Origin: AA29 sp041481445
GTDB taxonomy: Bacteria > Acidobacteriota > Vicinamibacteria > Fen-336
Length of the DNA: 39,755 nt
Assembly: GCA_041481445.1 (NCBI GenBank)
Contig: JBGPBV010000054.1
Location: 1-39,755, forward strand
Reading direction: 5' to 3'
The notes below the pieces were generated by a model. That model saw only the letters and a list, made by a program, of their open reading frames with translations. It ran no database searches and was not told the origin of the DNA. Positions 1 through 8,467 of the stretch are shown here, in pieces. A program made the translations under genes and the position numbers. The first letter of the stretch is position 1, and each line of letters starts with the position of its first letter.

Positions 1-1958
1 CAGCCGTCGAGGATGGTGCCGCTCGGGTCCACGAACAGGAGCGAGCCGGCGATGGTCTCCGTGCCTCCGCCCGCGCACGCGACCTGCACGGTGAGGAGGT
101 AGGTCGGCCCGCTCAGGAACGGAGGCGGGAACGTCGTCTCCCACACGTTGCCGCCCGTGGGCGTCATCGCCTGCGTGCTCGAGGCGCCGCCCACCAGGCC
201 CAGGGTCGCGGCCACCGACACCGCCGGACACGCGGGAGTAGCGACCAGGCGCAGGGGGAGCGTGCTCGCGCGGACGGGCAGGTTCGACTTCGTCCAGGCC
301 GCGTTCACGAAAAGGGAGAACGGCGGGACCGGCGGCGTCCAGCTCCCGAAGTCCACCGTTGCGAGCCCGCCGGCGGCGACGGTCACGGGGACGGTCCGCG
401 GCGTCGTGCTGACGAGGCGGCCGGGCAGCCGGACGTAGACCTGGTCGTTCCCCGGACTGAGGCCGGGGACGAGGTACGACCCGTCGGCGGCGGTCGTGGA
501 ACAGACGAGGGGCACGGTTGGGAAGACACAGACCTGGAGACCGGGCACGCCGTTGTCTCCCGGCTCGCGCGTGCCGTTCCCGTTGACGTCGTTCCAGGCC
601 ACGCCCTGGACGGAGCCGGTCGTGGGCGGTGGAGGGGGCGGACCCGCCGTCACCTCGACCGAGCCCTTGTCGCAGACCGCGAACCCGCTGCCGCCGTTGG
701 CCGGCCGGCCCAGCCCGCGCTGATCGGTCGGCGGGCAATCGGTGGGGGTGCCGGTGTCGATAGCCGGGCTGCCCGCGAGCGGGAGATGGGTGCGCGTGGG
801 CCCGCCGTTGGCGGCGAGGGGCCCGAGCACGGCGCTCGTGCCCTGCACGTCGCCCGTCTGGACGAGCCCGCAGGACGCGTCGCTGGCGAGGTTGTAGCCC
901 TCCGAGCGGAAGCCGGGAGGCACGCCGAAGGTCGTCTCCACGCGGCAGTTGTCCGTCCCCGCGCGGCTCGACAGGATCGTGTTCTCGAAGACCACTTCCC
1001 CGCCCTGGTTGCCGTTGCCGTCGCCGTAGGTCACGAGGACGGCGGCCGCGGGCGATCCCGCGCTGCAGTTGTCGGCCACGGTCACGCTCTGCACGCGCAG
1101 AGGCGCGTTGGTGTGGTAGATCGCGCAGCCGTCCGCGGCGACGTTGCCGCTGAACGTGGTGTTGATGATCCCGATCGGAGGGGGCGTGGGACCGAAGGCG
1201 CCCGAGAAGAGCCCGCCGCCGTTTCCTCCGCTGGCCGTGTTGCCGTCGAACGTGCTGTCCGTGACGGTGAGGACGGCGACGGAGGTGTCCCAGAAGACGC
1301 CGCCGCCGAGGCGCGAGAGGTTGCCGCTCACCGACACGCGCCTCAGCAGCAGGTCGTCCTGGCAGTAGAGGGCGCCTCCGGTCCCGAATCCGTCGGGATT
1401 GAGGGCCCGGTTGTCCGCGAAGACGCTGTCGGTGACGGTGACCGGGCCGTTGGCCTCGAGGGCGCCGCCCCTGCCGTCCTCGGTGGCGTTGCCGAACCTC
1501 ACGGTCACGCCGGAGATCGTGAGCGGCGCGCCGAGGGACTCGAAGACGCGATCCACGCCCAGCCCGAAGCCCGCGCCGCCATAGATCAGCGTGCGAGCGG
1601 CGCCGTTGCCGGTGATGGTCAGGTCCTCCACGCTGTCGAGGTCCCCGTCGGTCGCGAGGTCGAAGAAGCATCCGATCGGGTCACAGGGGATGGTCAGGAT
1701 GATCGGCGTCCCATCGGTCGCGGGGTCGAACACGATCGTGTCCGGCCCGGGCAGCGCATTGGCTTCCATGACCGCGGCCCGCAGCGTGCATTGCCCGGCG
1801 GCCGGGGGCAGGGCCACGCAGAGGCCGTCGCCGGGGTTGTCGTCCCGGGCGTCGGCCACGCTGTTCACGGTGAAGGTGGCTGCGTGGGCGGCCGCCGGAG
1901 CCAGCGCCAGCAGGGCCAGGGCCAGGGGGAGGGCACACTTCAAACGCGTGGTCGACAT
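1..1958 (-). CDS. Secreted CSLREA / choice-of-anchor-Q protein with SdrD-B-like domain (partial)
   Basis: An uninterrupted minus-strand frame runs from ATG at 1958 off the left edge of the window, so the C-terminus is missing (652 codons seen). It starts with a signal peptide (basic MSTTRLK, a long Leu/Ala core and an AHA-A cleavage region). The mature N-terminus reads TFTVNSVADARDDNPGDG followed by QCTLRAAVMEANAL, the CSLREA-type motif. The middle has repeated short beta-helix-like units with Cys and Asn-Gly turns (for example NTTFSGNVAADG). Next comes GSPAIDTGTPTDC, the choice-of-anchor Q signature, a Pro stretch, and an SdrD-B-like module (WNDVNGNGTREPGDNGVPG). An extended-repeat extracellular or surface protein is the likely role; the substrate is unknown. 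A GGAGG sits 6 nt before the ATG. It is divergent from the phosphatase gene at 2058. Confidence 0.85.
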   Translation of the reverse strand, partial: MSTTRLKCALPLALALLALAPAAAHAATFTVNSVADARDDNPGDGLCVALPPAAGQCTLRAAVMEANALPGPDTIVFDPATDGTPIILTIPCDPIGCFFDLATDGDLDSVEDLTITGNGAARTLIYGGAGFGLGVDRVFESLGAPLTISGVTVRFGNATEDGRGGALEANGPVTVTDSVFADNRALNPDGFGTGGALYCQDDLLLRRVSVSGNLSRLGGGVFWDTSVAVLTVTDSTFDGNTASGGNGGGLFSGAFGPTPPPIGIINTTFSGNVAADGCAIYHTNAPLRVQSVTVADNCSAGSPAAAVLVTYGDGNGNQGGEVVFENTILSSRAGTDNCRVETTFGVPPGFRSEGYNLASDASCGLVQTGDVQGTSAVLGPLAANGGPTRTHLPLAGSPAIDTGTPTDCPPTDQRGLGRPANGGSGFAVCDKGSVEVTAGPPPPPPTTGSVQGVAWNDVNGNGTREPGDNGVPGLQVCVFPTVPLVCSTTAADGSYLVPGLSPGNDQVYVRLPGRLVSTTPRTVPVTVAAGGLATVDFGSWTPPVPPFSLFVNAAWTKSNLPVRASTLPLRLVATPACPAVSVAATLGLVGGASSTQAMTPTGGNVWETTFPPPFLSGPTYLLTVQVACAGGGTETIAGSLLFVDPSGTILDG

Positions 1959-2039
1959 TGACTTCCTCCAGGAAGGCGGCGCGGGCACGGTGTCCCGGCT
2001 CACCCACCCAGGAGGAGGAATGTCCGGCCGTATTACCGG

Positions 2040-2048
2040 TGATACGAT
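2040..2048 (+). promoter_or_regulatory. Extended -10 promoter of the SpoIIE-type phosphatase gene
   Basis: TG-A-TACGAT lies with 9 nt between its last base and the ATG at 2058. No Shine-Dalgarno sequence fits in that space, so the mRNA may start within a few nt of the start codon. No good -35 is visible, as expected for an extended -10. Confidence 0.45.
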
Positions 2049-2057
2049 CGTCGGTTC

Positions 2058-3278
2058 ATGGATTCGACGATGGTGCCTCGCCTCGAGCCCAAGCTCCTCT
2101 ACCGACGCCTCGACAGCCTCTTCGGTGCCCTCGACCCCGAGCTGGCGCCGCGGGTCCTGATGGAGTCGTTCCTCGAGGACGCGTTCCAGACCCTGCGCGG
2201 CGACCTGCGCCTGCAGGCCGGCCTCCTGTACGGCGAGGGCCGCGACGACTTCTCGCTGCTGAAGACGGTGGGACGCGTCGAGCCCCCGGCCGCGGACGGG
2301 TTCGAGGGGCAGCCGCGCCCGGTCGCGCTGGTGCTCCAGCACGGCGTCTACATCTTCGCGGACCCCGACTCCGACGACGCGCCGTTCCGCCACGGCCTGC
2401 TGCCGCGTCGGCCGGCGGCGGCGGTCGTGGTGGGCCGCCGGCACAAGCGCTACATCCTGTTCTTCCTGCTCGGCGAAGGCTGGGGACGGGAAGAGCTGGA
2501 CTTCACCCTCAACACCGTGCGCGCCGCCCTCGGCTCCCGGCTCCGGGAAGGGAGGGCGCTGGGCCGCCTGGAGCAGGCGGCGGAGATCCAGCAGAGCCTC
2601 CTTGTCGAGGAGCCGCCGTCCTTCCCCGGCTTCGAGCTGGCCGCCCGCTCCCGTCCGGCGGAGGAGGTGGGGGGCGACTTCTTCGACTTCGCGGTCTTCG
2701 ACGAGGACATGCTGGGGCTGTCCATCGGGGACGCCAGCGGCCACGGCCTTCCCGCCGCCCTCCTCGTGCGCGACGTGGTGACCGGCCTGCGCATGGGCCT
2801 CGAGCGCGAGCTCAAGATCGCGCACGTCTTCACGAAGCTCAACCGCGTGATCCACCGCAGCACGCTGTCGAGCCGATTCGTGTCCGTCTTCTACGCGGAG
2901 CTCGAGCGCAACGGCAACCTCGTCTACGTCAATGCCGGCCACCCGCCCCCCCTCGTGTTCCACGGCAAGGGCAAGGCGCTCGAGCTGACCACGGGAGGCA
3001 CCGTCATCGGGCCCCTGCCCGAGGTGCGCTTCCACCGCGGCATGGCCTACCTGCAGCCCCGCGACATCCTCGTGATGTGCACGGACGGGATCCTGGAGCG
3101 GCGCGACAAGGAGGGCACGTTCTTCGGCGAGGAGCGCCTGCGCGGAGTAGTGCGGGCCCGGCGGGGCGAGTCCGCCTCCACGATCATGGAGGGGATCTTC
3201 CAGGCCGCGGAGGTCCACGGCGCAGGGGGGGCGTGGGAGGACGACGCCACCGTGGTGGTGGTCCGGCGGCTCGACTAG
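2058..3278 (+). CDS. SpoIIE/RsbU-type PP2C serine phosphatase
   Basis: This 406-residue protein probably dephosphorylates a phospho-Ser/Thr regulator such as an anti-sigma antagonist. The N-terminal ~150 residues are GAF-like in character and could bind a signal. A short helical linker (about residues 160-185, ending EIQQSLL) leads to the PP2C/SpoIIE domain. Metal-binding motifs are visible: VGGDFFDF (about 204), GDASGHG (224-230), NAGHPPP (292), CTDGILE (341) and the terminal DDATVVVVRRL (395). All acidic ligands are present, so it should be active. No anti-sigma partner is adjacent. It is divergent from the CSLREA gene and converges on transketolase with a 16-nt gap. An in-frame Met occurs at residue 5, but the first ATG is preferred because of the promoter spacing. 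Confidence 0.9.
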   Translation: MDSTMVPRLEPKLLYRRLDSLFGALDPELAPRVLMESFLEDAFQTLRGDLRLQAGLLYGEGRDDFSLLKTVGRVEPPAADGFEGQPRPVALVLQHGVYIFADPDSDDAPFRHGLLPRRPAAAVVVGRRHKRYILFFLLGEGWGREELDFTLNTVRAALGSRLREGRALGRLEQAAEIQQSLLVEEPPSFPGFELAARSRPAEEVGGDFFDFAVFDEDMLGLSIGDASGHGLPAALLVRDVVTGLRMGLERELKIAHVFTKLNRVIHRSTLSSRFVSVFYAELERNGNLVYVNAGHPPPLVFHGKGKALELTTGGTVIGPLPEVRFHRGMAYLQPRDILVMCTDGILERRDKEGTFFGEERLRGVVRARRGESASTIMEGIFQAAEVHGAGGAWEDDATVVVVRRLD

Positions 3279-3294
3279 GTGAGCCCCTGGAGCT

Positions 3295-5112
3295 CTACAG
3301 CATCTTGCGCACGGCGTGGACGATGGCGTCGGCGTCGATGCCGTGCGCGGCCAGCAGCTCCGCGGGCTTGCCCGATCGCGGGATCTCGTTCACGGCCAGG
3401 ATCTCCAGGCGCGTCGTCCCTCCGACGACCGCCGCCACCGCCTCGCCGAGCCCCCCGCGCGGGCTGTGGTCCTCGACGGTGACGATGCCGCCCGTCTCCT
3501 CGGCCGCCCGCCGGAGAGTGTCGGCGTCGATCGGCTGCAGCGAGTACAGGTCGACGACGCGGACGGCGATGCCGTCCTTCTGGAGACGGTCGTGGGCGGT
3601 GAGGGCCTCGAAGAGCGTGACGCCGGCGGCGACGATCGTCACCGCGTCGCGGTCGGAACGGCGCACGGTCTTGGATCCGCCGATGGGGAACGTCTCGTCG
3701 TTGCCGTACAGGACCGGGGTCTTGGGCCGGCTCGTGCGGATGTAGACGATCCCCTCCGCCCGCGCCGCCGCCTCCACGAGGCGCTCGGCGCAGACGGCGT
3801 CGCTCGGGTAGAGCACGATCGACTTCACGAGGGCGCGCATCATGGCCAGGTCCTCGAGCGCCATCTGCGACGGCCCGTCCTCCCCGATCGACACCCCGGC
3901 GTGGCTGCCGCAGAGCACGAGGTGCTTCGGGCGCGAGTACACGGCCATGCGGATGAAGTCGTAGGCGCGGGACAGGAAGCAGGCGAAGGTGGAGGCGATC
4001 GGGACCTTGCCCTCGGTGGACATGCCGAGCGCGGCCCCGACCATGTTCTGCTCGGCGATGTAGCCCTCCGCGAACCGCTCGGGGGCCACGGCCTTGAAGC
4101 GCTCGGAGAACGTCGAGTTCTTGGTGTCGCCGTCGAGGGCGACCACCTGCGGCGCCGTCTGCGCGAGCCGGGCCAGCGCGGTGCCGAAGGCCTCGCGCGT
4201 GGCCACCTCCTGTCCCTTCTCGTAGGCGGGAGCGACCTCGATCTTGCCCTGCGGGCGCCGCGGCTTCACCGCGTAGTAGCGCGGCTCGACGTGCAGGCTG
4301 ACGGCTGTGTCTCCCAGCTCGGGAAGGGCCTTGGCCAGCTCGTCCTTCTTGAGGGGCTTGCCGTGCCAGCCTTCCTTGTCCTCGAGGAACGAGACCCCCT
4401 TGCCCTTGAGGGTGCGCGCCACGATGCCGAACGGCTTCTCCGACTGTCGCGCGCGCGCGAACGCGTCCTTGAGGGCGGCCACGTCGTGGCCGTCCACGAC
4501 CGCGGTGTCCCAACCGAACGCCTGCAGGCGGCGCTCGTAGACCTCCGCGTGGTGTTGGTGCATGGTCGGCCCGCTCTGGCCGAGCCGGTTGAGGTCGATG
4601 ACCGCGCAGACGTTGGAGAGGCCGTGGAAGGCCGTGAACTCCGCCGCCTCCCAGACCGAGCCCTCCGCCACCTCGCCGTCGCCCATCAGCACGTAGACGC
4701 GGCCCTGCTCGCCGTCGAGCTTGCGCGCCCAGGCCATGCCACCGGCGTTGGCGAGGCCCTGTCCCAGCGAGCCCGTCGTGACCCGCACCCAGGGGATGAG
4801 CGGCGTGGGATGGCCCTCGAGGCGGCTGTCGTGCCGGCGCAGGGTGAGGAGGTCGTCGGGGATCGCCCCCGTCTCGCTGAGCACGGCCCAGAGGATGGGG
4901 GCGGCGTGCCCCTTGGACAGGACGAAGACGTCGGCCATCCGGCCGCTCGGGTCACCGGGATCCCACCGCATCTCGTCGAAGAAGAGGACGGACACGATCT
5001 CCGCCGCCGACATGCAGCTCGTCGGATGTCCCGATCCCGCCGCCGTCGTGGACTCCATGGAGAGGCGGCGCAGCTTCTGAGCCATCTTCGCGAGGGCGAC
5101 GTTGTCGGCCAT
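3295..5112 (-). CDS. tkt: Transketolase
   Basis: This is a single 605-residue polypeptide carrying both halves of transketolase, at the short length of animal-type enzymes rather than the ~660 residues of E. coli TktA. The thiamine diphosphate-binding domain contains GSGHPTSCMSAAEI near residue 27 and GDGEVAEGSVWEAAEF with the downstream VIDLN. The pyrimidine domain contains EGYIAEQNMVGAALG with the catalytic Glu, and a C-terminal transketolase domain follows. It transfers two-carbon ketol units in the non-oxidative pentose phosphate pathway in the cytoplasm. AGGAGG and AAAGGA lie upstream of the ATG. The gene is monocistronic, convergent with the phosphatase and divergent from the kinase at 5200. 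A tandem two-subunit transketolase is excluded because both halves are in one frame. Confidence 0.95.
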   Translation of the reverse strand: MADNVALAKMAQKLRRLSMESTTAAGSGHPTSCMSAAEIVSVLFFDEMRWDPGDPSGRMADVFVLSKGHAAPILWAVLSETGAIPDDLLTLRRHDSRLEGHPTPLIPWVRVTTGSLGQGLANAGGMAWARKLDGEQGRVYVLMGDGEVAEGSVWEAAEFTAFHGLSNVCAVIDLNRLGQSGPTMHQHHAEVYERRLQAFGWDTAVVDGHDVAALKDAFARARQSEKPFGIVARTLKGKGVSFLEDKEGWHGKPLKKDELAKALPELGDTAVSLHVEPRYYAVKPRRPQGKIEVAPAYEKGQEVATREAFGTALARLAQTAPQVVALDGDTKNSTFSERFKAVAPERFAEGYIAEQNMVGAALGMSTEGKVPIASTFACFLSRAYDFIRMAVYSRPKHLVLCGSHAGVSIGEDGPSQMALEDLAMMRALVKSIVLYPSDAVCAERLVEAAARAEGIVYIRTSRPKTPVLYGNDETFPIGGSKTVRRSDRDAVTIVAAGVTLFEALTAHDRLQKDGIAVRVVDLYSLQPIDADTLRRAAEETGGIVTVEDHSPRGGLGEAVAAVVGGTTRLEILAVNEIPRSGKPAELLAAHGIDADAIVHAVRKML

Positions 5113-5199
5113 CGATCGGGTCCTTTCCTCCTGGAAGCCGCGGAGGCCCCGAGCCTAACCGCCGGCCTTCGGACGGGTCAAGGGTTAAGCTCCTTGCGG

Positions 5200-6783
5200 A
5201 TGAAGTGCCCCTCGTGCCAGGCCGAGAACGACGACGCGGCCGAGGTCTGCTTCCATTGTCGCGCGGTTCTCTCCGCGGTCACCCAGGGCACGCTCATCGC
5301 GTCGCGCTACCGGATCCTGGCTCCCCTCGGCCGCGGGGGCATGGGCGCGGTCTACCGGGCCCGCGACGAGGTCCTCGACGAGGAGGTCGCGCTCAAGATC
5401 CTGCGTCCGGAGGTGGCGGGGACCAAGGAGATGGCGGAGCGCTTCCGCTCCGAGATCAAGCTCGCGCGCAAGGTCAGCCACTGGAACGTCTGCCGCATCC
5501 ACGAGTACGGCGAGGACGGCGCGCAGCAGTACATCTCGATGGAGCTGATCCCGGGAGGGAACCTCAAGGACCGCCTGCGCGGCGGCCCGTTGCCGGCGGA
5601 CCAGGCCTACGACGTGGCCGTCCAGGTGGCGGACGGGCTGGCCGCGATCCACAAGGTCGGCATCGTGCACCGCGACCTCAAGTCCGCGAACGTGATGATC
5701 GGGGCGGACGGCACGGCGAAGGTGATGGACTTCGGGATCGCCAAGGCGGCCTCCGTCGGCACCGACGGCGCCTCCACCGGGTACGTCCTGGGCAGCCCCG
5801 AGTACATGAGCCCCGAGCAGGCGCGCGGACGCCGCGCCGACTACCGCAGCGACATCTACTCGCTGGGGGTGGTGGTGTTCGAGACCTTCACCGGGCGGGT
5901 GCCGTTCCGCGGGGCGACGCCGGTGGCCACGCTGATGATGCACGTGGAGGCCCCACCGCCCATCGACGATCCCCTTCTGGCCCTGCCGCCGGCGCTGGTG
6001 GCCATCTTGCGGAGGGCGCTCGCGAAGGACCCCGCGGACAGGTTCCCGGACGCGGCGGCCCTGGGCACGGCGCTGCGCGCCGCACGCACGGGAGCGGGCG
6101 CCCCCGACGGCGCCTCCGGCAACGACGTCGTGCGCACCGCCCCCCGGCCCGTCGTGTCGCGTTCCGCCCGGGTGTCGCCGCTGATGGCCGGGAGCGCGAT
6201 CGCGGGTCTCGCCCTGCTGGCCGCGGCCGTCGTCATGCTGCGTCCTCGCCAGACCGCCGTGCCCCTCCCGGCAGCGACACCGTCTTCCGCGTCAACGGCC
6301 GCGCCGTCGCCGACGGCCGCTGCCGCCTCGCCCGGCTCCTACACCCTCACGGTGGCCACGGCCACCCCGCGTGTGGCGGAGAGTCCGCCGCCGACGATGA
6401 TGCGTGCTTCCCCGGCGCCGGTCGTGATGGCCACCCCGGCCGTCCCTCCGTCGCCGCCCCGACCATCGCCGGAGAGTGCGCCGTCGATCCTGCCCACCCC
6501 GGAAGCGGCCATCATTCCTCCGAGCACGGCACCGTCTCCGACTCCAACTGCGCATGTCGAGGGATGGCTGCTCGTTCTCGTCACGCCATGGGCCGACGTC
6601 ACCGTCGACGGCCGGGCCGTGGGCACCACGCCGCTACCCAAGTTCACGCTCCCGCCGGGATCGCACGCGGTCATGCTCACCCACCCGGGCTACCAGCCGT
6701 ACACGCGCCGCGTGGAGGTCCGGCCCGGGGAGACGACCACGCTGCGGCTCGACTTCTCGACCGACGGCGTGCGGCGGCGCTGA
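5200..6783 (+). CDS. Zinc-ribbon Ser/Thr protein kinase with C-terminal PEGA domain
   Basis: This 527-residue protein begins with a zinc ribbon (MKCPSCQ with a second CFHC; Cys 3, 6, 17 and 20). A Hanks-type kinase domain spans about residues 36-300: GRGGMGAVY P-loop, Lys66 in VALKIL, HRDLKSAN (157-164), DFG (177-179) and SPEYMSPEQ. All catalytic residues are present. One membrane segment (about 327-346) is followed by a long Pro/Ala/Ser/Thr linker and an extracytoplasmic PEGA domain (about 445-520, containing DVTVDGRAVGTTPLP). The layout is that of a one-pass membrane kinase with a cytoplasmic catalytic half. ATG 5200 is preferred because MKCPSC is a typical start for this architecture, but TTG at 5194 is better spaced from AGGG at 5181. 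It probably forms a unit with the exported TPR protein at 6838. Confidence 0.9.
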   Translation: MKCPSCQAENDDAAEVCFHCRAVLSAVTQGTLIASRYRILAPLGRGGMGAVYRARDEVLDEEVALKILRPEVAGTKEMAERFRSEIKLARKVSHWNVCRIHEYGEDGAQQYISMELIPGGNLKDRLRGGPLPADQAYDVAVQVADGLAAIHKVGIVHRDLKSANVMIGADGTAKVMDFGIAKAASVGTDGASTGYVLGSPEYMSPEQARGRRADYRSDIYSLGVVVFETFTGRVPFRGATPVATLMMHVEAPPPIDDPLLALPPALVAILRRALAKDPADRFPDAAALGTALRAARTGAGAPDGASGNDVVRTAPRPVVSRSARVSPLMAGSAIAGLALLAAAVVMLRPRQTAVPLPAATPSSASTAAPSPTAAAASPGSYTLTVATATPRVAESPPPTMMRASPAPVVMATPAVPPSPPRPSPESAPSILPTPEAAIIPPSTAPSPTPTAHVEGWLLVLVTPWADVTVDGRAVGTTPLPKFTLPPGSHAVMLTHPGYQPYTRRVEVRPGETTTLRLDFSTDGVRRR

Positions 6784-6822
6784 GCCTTCGCGCACGGTCC
6801 TTGCGGCCACGCGGGCCCTGGC

Positions 6823-6828
6823 TATACC
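6823..6828 (+). promoter_or_regulatory. -10 element upstream of the TPR-like exported protein
   Basis: TATACC with TTGCGG at 6801-6806 gives a 16-nt spacer. The ATG at 6838 follows after 9 nt. The site lies downstream of the kinase stop codon and suggests independent, short-leader transcription. Confidence 0.45.
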
Positions 6829-6837
6829 GTGGGCCGC

Positions 6838-7734
6838 ATGCAGCGCATCCTGCCCTGGGTCCTGGCCGCGACGTGCGCGGTGGGGCCGGCGACGGCGTCG
6901 GTCCAGGAGCCGCCGGGCACCGCCGAGAGCGGCGTGGCGATGGGCGTGCGTCAGGTCGAGGACGGCGACTTCGAGGGCGCGGTGAAGACGCTGGAGGCGG
7001 CGATCGCCCGCCTGCGCGGCGACCCGCAGCGCGTCCGCCTCCTGGTGCAGGCGGACATCCAGCTGGCGGTGGCCCACGTCGCGCTCGACCACGCGACGGA
7101 GGCCGTGCAGGCCTTCTCGGAGGCGCTGGCCCTGGACCCGAGCCTGCGGCTGGGCGCCGATCGGTACTCGCCCAAGGTCCTGCGCGCGTTCGAGACCGCG
7201 CGCGAGCAGGCGGCCCGCCGGACAGGAACCTCCACGGCCGGCCGCTCGTCGCACAAGGCGTGGCTCCTGGGTGGAGGAGCGGCGGTCGCCGTCGGCACCG
7301 CGATCGTCCTGGCCACTCGCGGAGGGAGCACGACCGACCTCCCCACGTTCAGCGGCACGCGCTTCGGGACGCCGGTGCTCGACTGCCCGAACGGGTCCGA
7401 GAACCTCCGCCTGCCCTTTACGATCCTCATCGAGGCCTCGAACCCTTCCGGGAGCGCGGTCCCCATCACGTCCGCGAGCACGGTGGTGCGGATCGTGGAC
7501 GCCACCATCGCGTCCGAGCTCGGCTTCTCCAGCAACAAGGAGAGCACCGTCCTGCCCTCGTCCCTCCCCGCCCGGCAGAGCGTGACGGTCCAGGTCACGA
7601 GCTACCTCCTCTGCGGGAACGGAGACACCGACGCGCCGCGGTTCAACGTGTGGTCGGGGACGGTGACCCTCACCACCGCCGCCGGCGTGTTCATGCTCGA
7701 CACCGCCGACCGGATGCGCGTAAACATCCCCTGA
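6838..7734 (+). CDS. Exported TPR-like protein of unknown function
   Basis: This 298-residue protein has an N-terminal signal sequence (MQRILPWVLAATCAVGPATA). Residues 25-120 are helical and TPR-like, with a pattern such as DGDFEGAVKTLEAAIARL and ATEAVQAFSEALALDPSLRL. A second hydrophobic stretch (WLLGGGAAVAVGTAIVLA, about 142-160) precedes a beta-rich C-terminal half of about 130 residues with two Cys residues (DCPNG and LLCGNG). The TPR-plus-transmembrane pattern recalls proteins found next to Pkn-type kinases, and it follows such a kinase by 54 nt, but no specific function is recognised. A GTG at 6829 is an alternative start directly after the -10 element, so ATG 6838 is preferred. Confidence 0.75.
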   Translation: MQRILPWVLAATCAVGPATASVQEPPGTAESGVAMGVRQVEDGDFEGAVKTLEAAIARLRGDPQRVRLLVQADIQLAVAHVALDHATEAVQAFSEALALDPSLRLGADRYSPKVLRAFETAREQAARRTGTSTAGRSSHKAWLLGGGAAVAVGTAIVLATRGGSTTDLPTFSGTRFGTPVLDCPNGSENLRLPFTILIEASNPSGSAVPITSASTVVRIVDATIASELGFSSNKESTVLPSSLPARQSVTVQVTSYLLCGNGDTDAPRFNVWSGTVTLTTAAGVFMLDTADRMRVNIP

Positions 7735-7736
7735 TC

Positions 7737-7765
7737 GACCCCGGCCGCCCGGCACGGCCGGGGTC
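7737..7765. terminator. Perfect 11-bp hairpin between convergent genes
   Basis: GACCCCGGCCG (7737-7747) and CGGCCGGGGTC (7755-7765) form a perfect 11-bp stem with a 7-nt loop directly after the stop codon at 7734. The minus-strand lipoprotein gene ends at 7776. No T-tract is present, so it may be a bidirectional block or an RNA-stabilising stem rather than a classical terminator. Confidence 0.5.
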
Positions 7766-7775
7766 GCGTCCAGGT

Positions 7776-8273
7776 TCAATTGAACTTCCGCGCGGTGATG
7801 ATCTGGTTGAACGTGTACTCGCCCTCCAGCTCGCCCGGGCAGTTCACCTTCACCTGCGTGCGCGCGGAGAGCAGGTTGTTCTGGAAGAGGCCGGTGTAGG
7901 TCGAAGGCGGCGGCAGCGGGCAGGTCCCCGCGCCCGGCTGCGGCCCGCGCGTGACGATGGTGACCGCGCCGCCCGGTGTGACGGACCCGCTGAGGTCGAA
8001 AGAGACGGCGGGGCACGGCGCTCCCACCACCGCGAAGCCGCTGAACTTGTCGGAGCCGGGCTCCTGGGCGAGGGTCATGCTGCCCGAGCAGTTCCAGGAC
8101 CCGGCGTACCCGTCGCGCGTCCGGTTGAACTGCGTCAGCCAGATGGTGGAGGAATAGGTGCCGGACACGGTTGGCACCGGCTGGACCGGCGTCGGCTCCG
8201 TCCCCGAATCGCTCGACCCGCAGGCGGCCAGAAGCAGGAGCGCGCCCGCCGCGACCGTTCTCGTGACGTTCAT
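7776..8273 (-). CDS. Lipoprotein of unknown function, predicted sigma-54 target
   Basis: This 165-residue protein begins MNVTRTVAAGALLLLAACGSSDSG, a type II signal peptide with lipobox LAAC, so Cys18 should be lipidated. A short Thr/Pro/Val linker is followed by a ~135-residue beta-rich domain (TVSGTYSS, MTLAQEPGSDKFSGFAV, LEGEYTFNQIITARKFN) with four further Cys residues that may form disulfides. No family is recognised. GAGGA lies about 7 nt before the ATG. An exact consensus sigma-54 promoter on the same strand lies about 75 nt upstream of the ATG, and the sigma-54-type activator gene lies directly upstream. The gene is therefore probably an inducible envelope protein controlled by that activator. 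Confidence 0.85.
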   Translation of the reverse strand: MNVTRTVAAGALLLLAACGSSDSGTEPTPVQPVPTVSGTYSSTIWLTQFNRTRDGYAGSWNCSGSMTLAQEPGSDKFSGFAVVGAPCPAVSFDLSGSVTPGGAVTIVTRGPQPGAGTCPLPPPSTYTGLFQNNLLSARTQVKVNCPGELEGEYTFNQIITARKFN

Positions 8274-8347
8274 GTGCGTCCTCGTGTCGGCTCGCGTCGT
8301 CGTCGCGCGTCGTGCGCATCCGCGCGCGGCCGTCGCGAGACCTCTTC

Positions 8348-8363
8348 AGCAACGCCGGTGCCA
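8348..8363 (-). promoter_or_regulatory. Consensus sigma-54 (-24/-12) promoter for the lipoprotein gene
   Basis: The minus strand reads TGGCAC-CGGCG-TTGCT, an exact match to the RpoN consensus TGGCAC-N5-TTGCW with GG and GC separated by 10 nt. Transcription should begin near 8337, giving a leader of about 64 nt before the lipoprotein ATG at 8273. Confidence 0.75.
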
Positions 8364-8426
8364 GGCTCGAGACCCGGGATTTCCCGCGTTTTCCAGGGTT
8401 TTCCGCGACGGGAGGACGGTGGAGGC

Positions 8427-8441
8427 GTTCGCCGGTCGAAC
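8427..8441. promoter_or_regulatory. Candidate enhancer dyad 1 (GTTCG-N5-CGAAC)
   Basis: This perfect inverted repeat, GTTCG-CCGGT-CGAAC, is centred about 97 bp upstream of the predicted sigma-54 start site. Its half-sites and spacing are identical to those of the dyad at 8446-8460. It is a plausible binding site for the Fis-type helix-turn-helix of the adjacent activator. Confidence 0.6.
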
Positions 8442-8445
8442 GGGT

Positions 8446-8460
8446 GTTCGGCCGCCGAAC
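8446..8460. promoter_or_regulatory. Candidate enhancer dyad 2 (GTTCG-N5-CGAAC)
   Basis: This perfect inverted repeat, GTTCG-GCCGC-CGAAC, is centred about 116 bp upstream of the predicted sigma-54 start site. It is separated from dyad 1 by 4 bp (19-bp centre-to-centre) and lies 7 bp from the activator's stop codon. A role as a hairpin after the activator gene is a less likely alternative. Confidence 0.6.
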
Positions 8461-8467
8461 GAAAGGG

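Noticed and set aside
1..2160. Several long plus-strand open frames across 148-2160
   Set aside because: They are antisense to the continuous minus-strand CSLREA protein, which has a signal peptide, motifs and a Shine-Dalgarno sequence. Their own translations are Arg/Gly/Ala/Pro-rich without domains.
3316..5199. Very long plus-strand open frame running into the kinase from 3316
   Set aside because: It is antisense to transketolase. Only the part from 5200 has domain content, so the kinase start was placed there.
8161..8180. Second TGGCAC sequence inside the lipoprotein gene
   Set aside because: It lacks the GC at the -12 position and lies within coding sequence on the opposite strand.
6634..8352. 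Long minus-strand open frame antisense to the TPR-type protein and overlapping the lipoprotein
   Set aside because: Its translation is rich in Arg/Gly/His without motifs, while the competing frames contain clear signal peptides and domains.
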